Source: Bradysia coprophila (taxonomy: Eukaryota > Arthropoda > Insecta > Diptera > Sciaridae). From it: 64,000 bases of DNA. The stretch lies in NCBI RefSeq assembly GCF_014529535.1, contig NW_023503972.1, positions 6,324,001 to 6,388,000 of the forward strand. Direction: 5' to 3'. The translations under genes were made by a program, and so were the position numbers. This document shows positions 33,452 through 44,689 of the stretch, piece after piece (within the stretch, counting starts at the first letter, position 1; the number at the start of each line of letters is the position of its first letter). Under the pieces are notes generated by a model that saw only the letters and a program-made list of their open reading frames with translations, was not told the origin of the DNA and did not search any database.

Positions 33452-34470
33452 AAAAGGCAATAGAAAGGAAATTGTTAATCAAGTTGGTCGCATTCGTTTG
33501 GGGGTTTCAAAAATATGCCACACTCGGCAAAACACAAAGGCCGTAATCTGCTATTTGTTTCGTGAACAAAAACGGTTAATCACACCAAGGCTGTAAACTT
33601 TGGACAGTATCGTCATCTTATTAGATACGAGGGAGCAAGAACACACCACTTCTGATGATTTTGTAGTTATAAAAAAAAAATTCAACACATCAACACGGTG
33701 ACAAGAATCATCATAAAAGGTGAATTTTTGTATTAAATCCGACATTTTATCCTCAAGTGTAGTGTGCTATCCGCGTATCTATATCTGCGTCACCTACCCT
33801 CTGTTTACAGCTTTGAATCATACCTTGCCTCACACATGTAATGCTTGATTTCCTCTTACGCCGTTTACGCTCCGTTTACATTCCGTTTACTCTTTAAACA
33901 ATAAAAAGGCGTGGTTTAGCTAAACGGAGCGTAAACGGCGTAAGAGGAAATCAAGCATAAGCCGTTGTGATCACCTTTGGAGCAAAATAAAAATTACCAA
34001 GTTATGCAATTCGGGCTCTTGATGGAAGTTCGTATTTTATTCCCCGGGTAAACAAATAAACGATTCCGTCAATTAAATTTCCCGTTGACTTCACTAGGCA
34101 CTTTTTTACAAAGAAAACAAAAAAGATAAGTTAAGTCCGTAGAGCCTCTGTTTTGGGACCCAATTTAATCTTTATTTCAGAAAAATATTCTCATCCAGTA
34201 AAAAATCCTTTCAAATACTCAGAAAACACTTCGGGACTATAAGACTATTATATTGATGTGAAATATTAAATTTATCATCGAAAGTCTGGTATCTATCTCC
34301 GACTTCTAGTTAGATAATACACATAATCGGCCTTTAACAAAACGTGTGTCATTTAAATGTATATTGGAAATAAATAAATAATTCACGATCGGCATGTTTT
34401 ACTAATTTTTCAAGGTTGTTGCGACTATAATCTCTTTGCAACACCAACGATACCATTGATTTCTTCGAGT
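33373..34470 (+). repeat. Second copy of the receptor 3'-flank duplication
   Basis: It is homologous to 27672-28667. It carries two insertions absent from the other copy: a MITE at 33586-33820 (CAAGGCTGTAAAC ... GTTTACAGCTTTGA) and a perfect hairpin at 33841-33959. Shared landmarks include CCTCTGTTTTGGGACCCAAT and a TTTTTCAAGGTTG stretch near the end. Confidence 0.8.
33841..33959. mobile_element. 119-bp perfect hairpin MITE
   Basis: ATGCTTGATTTCCTCTTACG and the following 18 bases are repeated exactly as a reverse complement at the right end, leaving a loop of about 40 bp. The homologous site in the 27672 duplicate (around 27885) lacks it. Confidence 0.85.
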
Positions 34471-34520
34471 CTAATCATACGTTCACACAAACAGTCAATA
34501 ATATGCACTCAGCTGTATCC

Positions 34521-36010
34521 AGTGTTAAAAGAGAGTGAAAATTTTGACATATAACCCATCGAGATCAGTTGGATTAACTGGTTTTTAGACCCGTACGAAG
34601 TACTGGGGTCTTATAGGTTTACGCATACGTTTGTAACACGTCGAATTGGACTCCCTGAGTAAGGGGAAACCTATTGTGGTTGTCTAGAGATGCCAAATCC
34701 GCGAAAAAAAAAATGTCCGTCTGTCTGTCTGCACGTTAACTTGAGTAAAACGCATCCGATTTTGAAAATTCTTTTTTTTTTCCCGTTTGGTAATGTCAAA
34801 AGACAGGCTAAGTTCGAAGATGAGTGATTTTGGATCGACCCCTCCCGAGCTGTGGCCCAATAAGTGCTTTACGGTTTTTCGAAGATATCTCCGGACATTT
34901 AAACGTTAAACTTGTAAGTGATACGTCAAATAAAAGGTATTTACAATACCGATCGACAAAAAAAAGTTTATGGAAATTGGATGACCGACTCGTGAGTTAG
35001 ACCCCTTGGTGTGGAACAGGCACAGGGCGGCAAGCAGTTTTTGCTTGTAGGTCGGCCACATTTGAACATATTTCGTCTGTTTTAGCTTTATTAGATAGAT
35101 ATTGACCGTACCAATCAGGGAAATTTTTTTTTTTGAAATTATGTTCTCCGGAGCGTGAGCTATGTCTCTTGGAGTGAGCTCTTATCTGGCTACTCGGAAG
35201 TACAGTGAACGTGGTGTATTTTGACAATATCTCCAGTAAATTTTGACCGAATTTCATGAATTTTTTTTGTTTGAAAGGTATTAACGAATGTAAAGCGTCG
35301 GTACTATTTCCGGTCTCCTAACAAAATGGCTGCCGGCGGCCATATTGGATTTTAGTAAAATAGAAATATCTTGGGAAAAATGATACTTAGAGAGTTTCTG
35401 TTAACATGGAAATAATTTGTTATGTGTGTGGGGTTTCAGGGATTCCATATACGGACATCTATATATACCTATATACAGCTATATTGAGCTATATACAGGC
35501 ATATAGAGCTATATAATAGCATATATTTATCTGTGAAATGTTTATTTATAGTGAAATATAGTTAAATATAGCGGTATATAGCTGTTTAAATAGGAATTTA
35601 TGAAATTTGTCTTCGTACGGGGCCGCTATATTGCCTCCGGCAATTTAGTTGTATATGATAACAAGGCAAAGAGTGGATAATGTAAGTGATTTTAAAGGGA
35701 GAATAGTTTTTCAGCAGAGAACATAATGAAGTAAGAGAAATGAAGAGTTTCACATTAAAGGCTTTTGATACGAATAGGTGTTTCGTACGGGTCGGCGTTA
35801 GCTATGTTTTCACCTGTTTTTACGCTCTTTTAACGCTGTATAACAGTGTTAAAAGAGCGTAAAAGATAGAGAAATGACCAGTTGCTTAACTGGTTTCGAT
35901 GGGTGATACGTTAAAATTTGTATGTAAAAGTCCAGTTAACGAAGAACAAACCAGTTAATTTAACTGAGCTCGATGGGTGAACACTCTTTTTGACATTCTC
36001 TTTTAACACT
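34521..36010. mobile_element. 1.5-kb non-coding TIR element
   Basis: The left end AGTGTTAAAAGAGA and right end TCTCTTTTAACACT are exact inverted repeats, and similarity continues inward (CCCATCGAG, TTAACTGGTTT) for about 70 bp. No ORF longer than 86 codons is present. The interior includes a CTATATACAG-like AT-rich tract (35455-35590) and a smaller hairpin at 35818-35865 whose arms repeat the terminal word GTGTTAAAAGAGCG. Confidence 0.75.
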
Positions 36011-36265
36011 ATATAATATATATAGTATGTAGTATATATGTAGACTATTATGATCAGAGCGAGAAAATCGAGGATTGATTAATTATGACTTGCCTGTCTA
36101 AGGGGTACCTGTCAAAGTATTTACTTCTCTTTCAACATGTTACAATGCAAGCGAGAAAACCGAAGATCAGTTTATTATAACTTGCCTTGGGGTACTTGTC
36201 AAATCTCTCTCTTTCATCATAATACTCTATTGTAAAAACTGCCATTTTTAATACATTTCATCATA

Positions 36266-36781
36266 CACGGCAGAGTAAAGTTAACCAGGCAGGAGTGGAC
36301 GTTTGACAAGAGACCTGAACAATCTAGTAGCCCTATATTTTTTTGCGAAAAAACTTTTTCAATTTATGTCAGTGTTCATTTGAGTTCATTTTCATCCAGT
36401 GTATTAGGTCATTTATTTGACGTTTCGAAAATGAACCGCTACTGCCTGGGTTATAGATTGTGGAAATTGTTTTCGTCACTACCGCAAAAATCAGCGATGG
36501 CTCTGCTTTCGAGTCGGTCTTTTGAGATACGAATTTTTTTTTTTTTTATTAAATGCAGCTGTTTTACTAAGTAAAACACGCACGGGGGCCACCGTTTGGG
36601 CCCATTGTGCTACGAAATTTAAAAATCAAAGTCATTTGTTAGGAAATTAAATTTTCGATCACATTGTCCATGAAAATATTGGTCGGTGAAGTGACAGAAG
36701 TGACCGACCTGCCGACAGCGTCAATCATTGACAGTCCTGTGAAATAGTGCTCAAATCCATAATCTATTTTACTCTGCCGTG
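36266..36781. mobile_element. CACGGCAG MITE, copy C, split by a nested MITE
   Basis: The element starts CACGGCAGAGTAAAGTTAAC and ends TTTTACTCTGCCGTG, flanked by the 7-bp direct repeat CATCATA (36259-36265 and 36782-36788). Near its right end, after CTGCCTGGGTTA, it is interrupted at 36454-36766 by another element. Confidence 0.85.
36454..36766. mobile_element. MITE with GATTGTGGA termini nested in copy C
   Basis: The left end TAGATTGTGGAAATTGTTTT and right end GCTCAAATCCATAATCTA are inverted. TA repeats at the junctions, and the joined outer sequence CTGGGTTA+TTTTACTC matches the uninterrupted copy A in length. A related element lies at 53009-53202. Confidence 0.8.
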
Positions 36782-37273
36782 CATCATAGCATCTGCAACT
36801 AAGCAGTAGAACATATTTTCCAAGAGGGACCTGCGTATACAACCCTACTATGTTGTCATTATAAAAGATCAGAGTTGCCGCCTTACTATATTCTGGACAC
36901 ACATGCTCTAGTTGTTGACAGAATTAGTTTCGATAATTAAATATTTCATCTAATTGTTTATTGACAAATTTTCTTTAAAGAATAATATTTGTCAAGTTTG
37001 TGCGAATTTGTATAAATCTGTTTGAAATGACCTACTCGTCTACATTTTAAAGTGAACTAAAAATTTAAAATTTTTGTCACATTAGAGGGTCTCATTAAAT
37101 TTATACTCGTGGCGGTTCAAAAAATGTTGTTTATTTTGTGGCAGATCATATTAGAGAGGCTAAAATATCCGGTAAAAAAATCTGTTCTAGTGCTTGGTTC
37201 AGTGCTATGATTTCATGAGTATGTTTCAAAGGACTTTAATAGACACAATATGTAAAAGTGATTTTGACAAGTA

Positions 37274-38773
37274 GGTGCTCAACAGGGCGATCCTTGCGGT
37301 CCACCTGCATTCAGCCTATGCCTGCAACCAATTCTTGAAGGAATGGCAACAGAACTCAACATATGGTATCTGGATGATGGCACGCTATGTGGAGATCCAA
37401 AGGAAGTATTATCCAATTTTGAAAAATTAATCATTGAATGTGAACATATCGGATTGAACCCATCTAAATGTGAAATATTTTTCTGCTCAAATCCAGATGA
37501 CTCAGTTATATCAAGTTTTAACGAAGTTTCTCCTGGAATCAAAGTAATAACTGAAGACTTGGAATTACTTGGAGCACCACTAACGAATATCGCAACAAAA
37601 AGTCTTTTGAACAAGAAGAAGATTGAATTGTCAACAATGATGGAACGGCTGTCCAATTTGAAACATCATATCGCCTTTTACATCTTGAGGCATTGCCTAT
37701 CGATTCCGAAATTAACATATATACTGAGAACAAGTTGCTGCTTTGACGTTGAACAAGATCTACAAGAAATCGATTTCACTATCAAGCGGTCACTTGAAGA
37801 AAATGTTAATTCACGTTTAAGCGATGAACAATGGACAATATCATCTTTACCAGTGCATTTTGGTGGTCTGGGAATCAGGAAAGTTACGGAATTGGCACTA
37901 CCAGCTTTTTTAGCTTCCATAAATTCAGCGATTGAGCTCGTCAACATGATGTTAACACAAATTTCAGATGAGTCAATCGTTGCAAATTATATGGAAAGCT
38001 TATCTAAGTGGTCATGTATGAATGAGAGTAATCTCCCAGAAAACAAAGAAAATCAGAAAACTTGGGATCTCATTATCATCAACAAAACAGTCAATTCTCT
38101 GCAACTTTCAACCGAAGAACAAAAGGCACGCTACAATGCATCTCTTGCAAAAGAATCTAATGGATGGCTCACTGTCTTACCATCACGACATATTGGAACT
38201 TTACTTGATGATAACACTTTCCGAATCTCGGTTGCATTACGTTTGGGCTTAGACATATGTATTCCTCATCAATGCAAATGTGGAGAAAAATGGAATACAC
38301 GGATTGTCTTGTATATATAGTGCTGGTCGTCATGCTTGTCATAGCGATTTCAACAACATCATACACAGAGGTCTTCAATCTGCTTATTTTCCATCGAAAT
38401 TAGAACCGCCTTAATACCATGGAGTCATGGCAAAATGCTCGTATGGGACGCAACTATCCGTGATACACTTGCTCCTTCATATCTTCATTCTTCTTCGTTA
38501 AAGACAGGTATTTTGGCAAATAGAGCAGCGATGGAAAAAAGAAATGATTATAAAAAGTTGATATCGGACAACTACATCTTTCTGCCTTTCGCCTGCGAGA
38601 CATTGGGACCATGGTGTGAAGAAGCTGTTAAATTCATCGATAAATTAGGAAAACTGATTCAACTACGTGAAAAAACTAGGGGAAAAAAGATCGAAGCAAT
38701 ACTTGAAACAGCGAATGAGTATTGCCATACAAAGATGAAATTTTTTATATTATTTCTAATGATGTATAAATGA
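37274..38773 (+). pseudogene. Decayed non-LTR retrotransposon, 3' part of the reverse transcriptase ORF
   Basis: The frame from 37274 reads GAQQGDPCGPPAFSL (RT motif 4 region), then WYLDDGT (active site), and continues to 38320 with a thumb-like region and the C-terminal CKCG zinc start. After a frame change the same protein resumes as SAGRHACHSDFNNIIHRGLQ and, in a third frame, as LVWDATIRDTLAPSYL and SYIFLPFACETLGPW-like words to 38773 (here NYIFLPFACETLGPW). The 5' half of the ORF is missing. It is not expressible as one protein. Clade not assigned. Confidence 0.8.
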
Positions 38774-38951
38774 TATTAATTGTTTGTTTAAATTAAAATA
38801 TAAGATTTTGACACTAGATGCGCGCGTAGACTGTCACTCGAGATTGCAGGACACAATGTGATTTGTGTGCTAACCAAGCATTTATCATAGAGTTTCATAC
38901 AACGTTTCGATTTTCGTCACTGAGTTGAGAGATTTATAGAACTTAGTGACA

Positions 38952-40044
38952 TAGGTTTGTTCCAAGTAACTGTAAACACGAACTTTGACAACCCGAACAA
39001 CGACAATTTCATCCATAGCAACGTCGCTTACGTGACATTTCATACAAATCGAGCAACGTCGCCTACGCGATTTTCACAGAGATGTTAATGAGGCACGGTG
39101 AGCTTAAAAAATTTTTTATTCGACCTCTCGTGGACATGGGATATTTTTATAGGAATGTGCTCAGGGGCCTCCCAGGATGACGAAATGACTATTCCCAAAA
39201 TATTTCGATGGGAAAATTTTTAATTAGATCGATTTTTCGTTTTTTTTGGACTTGCGGGAAGCTTAGAATACTGTTTGGACCCTACTGGTTACTCGTTTGA
39301 ACACAAAAATATAGTTGCTGTTTAGCCTGACGTGTAAGCTTTACAGCGATACCAATCATGATATTCATGACTACCAACAAACATCTTGTATGAGCATAGT
39401 CATTCAACTAGGTCGATGCGAATTTGAAAGGCTCTATCACACGTGGATGATTTCTATTTTGTCTCAAAAAGTATGTTTAGTTATTTTACATAATTTAAGG
39501 GGTTAATAAATTTCGAAAAATGAGTTTGTATTTCATTCTGATATAATCTTTGTTGGTAGACCTGAACAACCATCCGATTTTCTTCGTATAATGTCTCATT
39601 TTTTAGTGGAAACAACTAAAATGTTTTAGAATTAGCTTAGAATAGCTATTGGAGAAATTACATACGAAACAAAAGAAAATACAACCAAGGTCTGAGAATT
39701 TTTGACTCGAGATAGTGCAATTTGCTCATGGGTGCAATTTATAAACTTTTTTATTTCGAGTCAAAAATCTTCTTTCGACCTTCAAACGAGTCACCAGTAG
39801 GGTCCAAACAGTATTCTAAGCTTCCCGCAGGTCCAAAAAAACGAAAAATCGATCTAATTAAAAATTTTCCCATCGAAATATTTTGGGAATAGTCATTTCG
39901 TCATCCTGGGAGGCCCCTGAGCACATTCCTATAAAAATATCCCATGTCCACGAGAGGTCGAATAAAAAATTTTTTAAGCTCACCGTGGAGGTTATGGTTC
40001 TGTGGATGAAATTTGACAATTCATATGGCCTTGGAACAAACCTA
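38952..40044. mobile_element. TAGGTTTGTTCC MITE carrying an inserted 894-bp foldback
   Basis: The outer ends TAGGTTTGTTCCAAGTAACT and ATGGCCTTGGAACAAACCTA are inverted repeats of the family at 28837-28972. The inner left part (AATTTCATCCATAG) pairs with the inner right part (CTGTGGATGAAATT). Between them lies the element at 39094-39987. Confidence 0.75.
39094..39987. mobile_element. Long-arm foldback element, arms about 207 bp
   Basis: The left arm 39094-39300 starts CACGGTGAGCTTAAAAAATT. The right arm 39782-39987 is its reverse complement with about one mismatch that I can see. The loop is 481 bp without a credible ORF. The 4-bp repeat GAGG flanks both ends (39090-39093 and 39988-39991), consistent with transposition into the surrounding MITE. 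Confidence 0.9.
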
Positions 40045-40422
40045 TATTTTTGGCTGTGCTGTGACATTCTTAAAATCGATTTTTTTACCAGGAAGCCATA
40101 ATGGCTCATTTTTGGCCAAATAGAGAAAAGTGTAGATTATGTCTACTTAGAGGTCGGAACAGATCAGATTAATCTGAAAATTTTCAGAGCAGATTGCAAA
40201 AATTCTGATTTTCCGATTTCAGTTTGAATTTTAAATTTTTAAATTTTAAATCAATCTGAACTGAATCTGAAAATTCAGATCGTCTTTTTTCAGTTTCAGA
40301 TCAGATAAAAGTGATCTGTTCCGAACTTTATGTCTACTACAATTTTCTTCATTTGACCAAAAATGTGCCATCATGGCTTCATGGTAAAAAATCGATTTTA
40401 AGAATATCACAGCCAAAAATAT
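40044..40422. mobile_element. Foldback adjoining the previous nest
   Basis: ATATTTTTGGCTGTG and CTTAAAATCGATTTTTTTAC at the left pair with GTAAAAAATCGATTTTAAG and CACAGCCAAAAATAT at the right. The centre is made of CAGATT/AATCTG-type low-complexity words and a second pair, CGGAACAGATCAG against TGATCTGTTCCG. Confidence 0.7.
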
Positions 40423-40473
40423 GTCACTAATTTCTAATAAATCTTTGTTTTTCACTTGAAACATTCGCTTTTT

Positions 40474-40705
40474 CCAAGGTTAATATAGTGTGTAGGTAAT
40501 GACATTGTCATATATAACCGAATCAGATGTGTGGTGACACGAAAGTTCTGTATAAACGCCATCTCCTAAGGAGACTCCTTCTTTAGCGAAAATATTTTGT
40601 GAAACACAAACAAATTGTAGTCAACCAATGCAAAAAAGGTGTCATCGAACTTACGTGCTAAGCCAATGCTAATGTCATTACCTCTCCACATTATATCTAC
40701 CTTGG
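40474..40705. mobile_element. MITE with CCAAGGT termini
   Basis: The left end CCAAGGTTAATATAGTGTGT, followed by AGGTAATGACATTG, pairs with the right end CTAATGTCATTACCTCTCC followed by ATCTACCTTGG. 232 bp, no ORF. Confidence 0.7.
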
Positions 40706-41081
40706 TTTTTTGAGTTCTTAGACTAGGTATTCAGTTCATTTAGTCCAAGAAGCGGCACGACTCGAAATATAACCCGATGTTTACCTCTACGTTATTTTAA
40801 CGGAACGAGTTATTGTATCATTGCCACGAAAATATCGGTCGACCGCACGTGTTCTCTTCTGTTTCAGTTTTATGATAATTAATTTCGCAATGATTCACAT
40901 CGATGAAAAAAAAGGTTTTTCCGTTTCAACTAATAAAGACATTGAATTCTGCAGCAGTAACGATTGGTTTGGATCTGATCAAATAAATGTTACGTTGAAA
41001 TTTGGTTAATATAATTAGGGCTATTTTCGGATTGATTTCAGTGTTCAGTCGATCAGCTGAAGCTCATTTTTATACGAAGTT

Positions 41082-41297
41082 ACTATTTGCCTGCCAATAG
41101 TCAAATTATTACTAATGATGCTATTGGCAGGCACCTTCCAATAGCATCTCCCTTATACAAAATGCTGATGGCAGGCGAACTTGCCTGCGAATAGTGTTTT
41201 CCCTTTTACGGAGGCTATTGGCAGGCGAACTTGCCTGGGAATAGTGTTTTTCCTTTTACAAAGACTATTTGCAGGCGAAATGGCCTGCCAATAGCAT
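41082..41297. repeat. Cluster of inverted GCCTGCCAATAG motifs
   Basis: Within about 215 bp the words GCCTGCCAATAG and CTATTGGCAGGC, or one-base variants, occur repeatedly in alternating orientation. They are spaced by AT-rich linkers such as TGTTTTCCCTTTTAC. The left and right ends are themselves inverted. It resembles a foldback element with repeated inner arms. Confidence 0.7.
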
Positions 41298-41692
41298 CTA
41301 CGATTTTTATAATTGAAAAGGGTGCTATCAGGACTTTTCTCTACGTAATAACGGTTCATGCGTTGAAAGTTGTTTATTGGATAGAGTTAGAAAAAATGAT
41401 TAACTGTTGGGCTATTATTGTCGGAAACCCGACCCCAACACGAGAAACATATGAGAACTCGAAACCCAAAAGCGAAGCTATTCTGGTACTATAATTGGAA
41501 GGGCAACTTTTTCCATAGAAATTTTCTTGTGATCCACTAATCTCCTAAGAAAGCCCATATTCCGTTCCACCTTTCGAAGTGTTTAATCTTCTTATCGAAA
41601 ATTTTTAACCAGTTCTGTTTTGTGGTTTTTGTCGTCAACACATCATTGTATGTCTATCAGAGCTTATCCACTATTTATAACTTCACAGTGAA

Positions 41693-44181
41693 ATGATCGT
41701 CGTCTTGATAATAATTTACTTTACATTATCGGCATATATCGCATCGTTGATAAATAGTGTTGATCCTCCTGAAGGAAGCTTTGACGAAACGTGTCATCTG
41801 CCCATAGCTACCTTATATTACAATGGCAGCTACAATGAGGTAAGAAGTGAGATGTGTAATGCATTTGGATCACAATGAAACGAATCGACCTCTGTTGATA
41901 GTGGAATCCCAAAGTGACTACTCCACCTGGCCTATACATTTTCACAGTTCCACCGATTAAACTTTTGGACCTGCCATGTACCATTTATAACTTGAGATAC
42001 TGCAATGTGTTCTTCAATACGATCAGCTTTATTTTACTGAATTTCGTTGTGTTGCATTATCAAGTGAGTTTCAGTTTTGTGGTAACATTATGACAAAAAA
42101 GTAGAAGAGTAAAACGAAATCCAATAATTTAAGCCGACCACGACCAAGGCGAAGAGAATCAGCATTACAATCAATTTGGCCATTTTCCCCTTGAATTATT
42201 TCTTTTCGTTTCTGTATTATACGGATCCACTGTCGACTTTATTGCATCTTCTCATGCACTACCTGTGGATTAAAAAATGCTACAAGGGGTCGGCAGTTGC
42301 AGGTGAGAAATTTTCCAATTTTCTAAAGCATGCAAATCAGTCTTGATATACGTTTTGAGTTATGCGGTCATCGCACTCTAAAAAAAACACATCCATATTC
42401 TTGAAGAACTATGCGCACTATAATTGCACTGTAACATGTAACTAGTATGCGATGGCTCTGTGGCTACGCACTAGACTTCCATCAAATTGATCCGGGTTCG
42501 ATTACCGTTTCCGACAATCCACATCCATTTATTTCAAGCAATTGTATCGCATTGGTAACGTCCGAAAGTTCACTCAAGCTTCATAATTTGGATAGTTGCA
42601 GTGTGTTTGGTGGCTATGTACGCACTCGTATGACGTAAATAGCCTCAATACGAACAACACACACTCTACGGATAATAGCGGCAGAGTCAAAATGACCCAA
42701 AATTATATCGGCTAAATTTGAAGATTTTGGACAAAATGATGTATGGACGACTTGTTCATTATCAAAAATAAGGGGCACCTTCCATACATCACTTTTCGAT
42801 TGGACCACGGAACCACCCGCAGAGTGTGTGTTGTTTGTATTGAGGCTATTTAGTATGACGCAACCAAAATGAATTTGTGACCACATATCTAGCCTACATT
42901 TAGGAGAGATATCAATTAAGCTCCTATCTTTCCTCAGATGGTATTTGCATACTTCGAGGCGTGATTCGATGCTCAATGTTTTCCTACAGATGTGATACTA
43001 TAGTCTATGGAATATATGTGTGACCAACGCACTTCAAGCAAAAGTGGTACTCTAAATAGGGTACTGAAACTTGACAGTGCTCCATACAAAATTTTACACT
43101 GTAAAAAGAGTGGGGATAAAATTTCATACAAAATAGTACCCTATTTGGCAGCTGTCATTAATAGCACTTTTGCTTGAAGTGCGTTGGTGTGACAGATATG
43201 GATGAGAGACGAAATGGATGAAAGGATCCAGCATGCCAGTTAAATAGACATTTACGATTAAAATTTTAGATCGCGTAAATTCATGAATATGGAGTTTAGA
43301 GTGCGTTGAAGCAGCCCTTTTCTGGTCGTATGATCTAATCTAAATCTTCTCTTCGAATAGGATTTTTTGCACTTTTAACACGGCAGACAGCAATCGTGTG
43401 GATTTTCTTCCATGGAATTTTAACGTTGGTTAAAACTATGAACGAAAAGTCAAATGGACCGGTGGGCTTAATCGATTATGTGAGGCGAGCCATTTATAGG
43501 CGACGCGAAATTCTACAGAATTCTTTTGGATATGCCATGATCGGCGTAATGTTTGCTATTTTTGTTTATCTCAATGGTGGAATTGTGCTTGGTGATAGGT
43601 CGAATCATCAAGTGACTTGGAACATACCACAATTTCTATATTTCACTCTATTCACAGGCGTCTGTGGTCTACCCCATTTAATTTCTCAAATGCCCCAACT
43701 CGTTTCCTTTATTAAAAGCAACCAAGCGGTGACTGTCTCAATATCCGTTGCTTACGCACTAATCGTTCGATTCAATACGGTTGCTCATTGGTACAATTTG
43801 AGCGATCCACATCATTTCACTCATTACTTCATAACTGCAGTCTACAACAACCCGTATTTTGCACTTGCTCTTGTGCCACTTTATACCATTTGCACTGTCT
43901 TCATCGTCTACAATTCATTTCGTGCCCTTGACAAATGGACAGCTTCAGCTTTCCTATTTGTCATTGCAATGAATCTCATATTTCAATTACTGCTGGAAAT
44001 GAGATACTTTATCGTAGCATTCGTCCTGTTTAGACTGCTCATACCGACAAGAAAGTGGTCGGTTTTAGCGAGCGAATTTTGCTTTTTCGTCATAGTTAAC
44101 GTTGTTACGATATCACTGTACATTCTAAGACCTAGATTATTCCCGGACGATGAAAATGATTTCCAGCTGTTAATGTACTAG
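41693..44181 (+). CDS. ALG10: ALG10, dolichyl-P-glucose alpha-1,2-glucosyltransferase
   Basis: Four exons join in phase: 41693-41839, 41902-42063, 42134-42302 and 43361-44181, giving 432 residues (human ALG10 is 473). The N-terminus is a membrane segment followed by SFDETCHLPIA, the DE-HLPQA motif shared by ALG10 proteins and near the active site. Exon 2 begins WNPKVTTPPGLYIF, matching the QWDP..TTLPGLY block. Exon 3 contains YFFSFLYYTDPLS. Exon 4 has LTRQTAIVWIFF and GGIVLGDRSNHQVTWNIPQF, the most conserved ALG10 stretch. The polytopic ER enzyme uses dolichyl-P-glucose to add the third, terminal glucose to the lipid-linked oligosaccharide before transfer to protein. Intron 3 (1058 bp) carries three repeats. 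The next gene downstream, DOLK, belongs to the same pathway. Confidence 0.92.
42445..42520 (+). repeat. tRNA-like segment, candidate SINE head, in ALG10 intron 3
   Basis: TGGCTCTGTGGCTACGCA resembles a polymerase III A box, and GGGTTCGATTACC, about 43 bp downstream, resembles a B box. The acceptor stem does not pair, so this is not a functional tRNA gene by eye; a tRNA-derived SINE is the best reading. Confidence 0.45.
42636..42851. mobile_element. hAT-like MITE in ALG10 intron 3
   Basis: The 216-bp element has ends TAAATAGCCTCAATACGAAC and TTTGTATTGAGGCTATTTA. A perfect 8-bp target duplication GTATGACG flanks it (42628-42635 and 42852-42859). No ORF. Confidence 0.92.
43024..43187. mobile_element. 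MITE with CCAACGCACTTCAAGC termini in ALG10 intron 3
   Basis: The left end CCAACGCACTTCAAGCAAAA and right end TTTTGCTTGAAGTGCGTTGG are exact inverted repeats. TGTGA directly flanks both ends. It is related to 32909-33042 in the odorant receptor intron. Confidence 0.85.
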
Positions 44182-44689
44182 CAAGGTATAGACGTGTAAG
44201 AACTGAAAGAAACATCACTAACATGACTAGACAGTTTAAAATAAACGGTTTGAGTGGAAAAACGTCTTAAAATTCTTACAAAAAAAATGTTTTGAAAAAT
44301 ACAAATTAGAAACAAAAGGCTATTGGAATATGTGGCTACAGTGTGACGGCTGAGATGTAACGTATAACCACAGTAAAAAACAATTGAATAAAATTCAGAG
44401 ACTAGCTCTCATTGGCTTAAACACTGACAAAAAACAGTTGAAAAACTTACCTGCAGCAGGTAATAATGACCAAAAAAAAAGAATGGAATTTTCAAAAGTT
44501 GGAAAAAACTCATATATTGGAAGCTGGAGCTCCCCAAAGTTTCCATACAAAAAGCCAATTCGTATGTGTGTGTGTGTTGTATATTTTGGTGCATGATATG
44601 GATTGTAATGTGGTGGAAGGTGTGTTTTGTTTTGAGATGTGATTCTTGTTGGAACTATCGGGGATCATTAAGTATAAACTTCCACTAGG
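44182..44689. other. 3' flank of ALG10
   Basis: No gene is seen. AATAAA-like words occur (ttgaataaaattc near 44384), and TGTGTGTGTGTT forms a short GT tract at 44567-44578. The tandem array begins at about 44690. Confidence 0.4.

Noticed and set aside
42445-42520. Functional tRNA gene in ALG10 intron 3
   Set aside because: Box-like sequences are present but the acceptor stem does not pair and no clean anticodon arm is seen.
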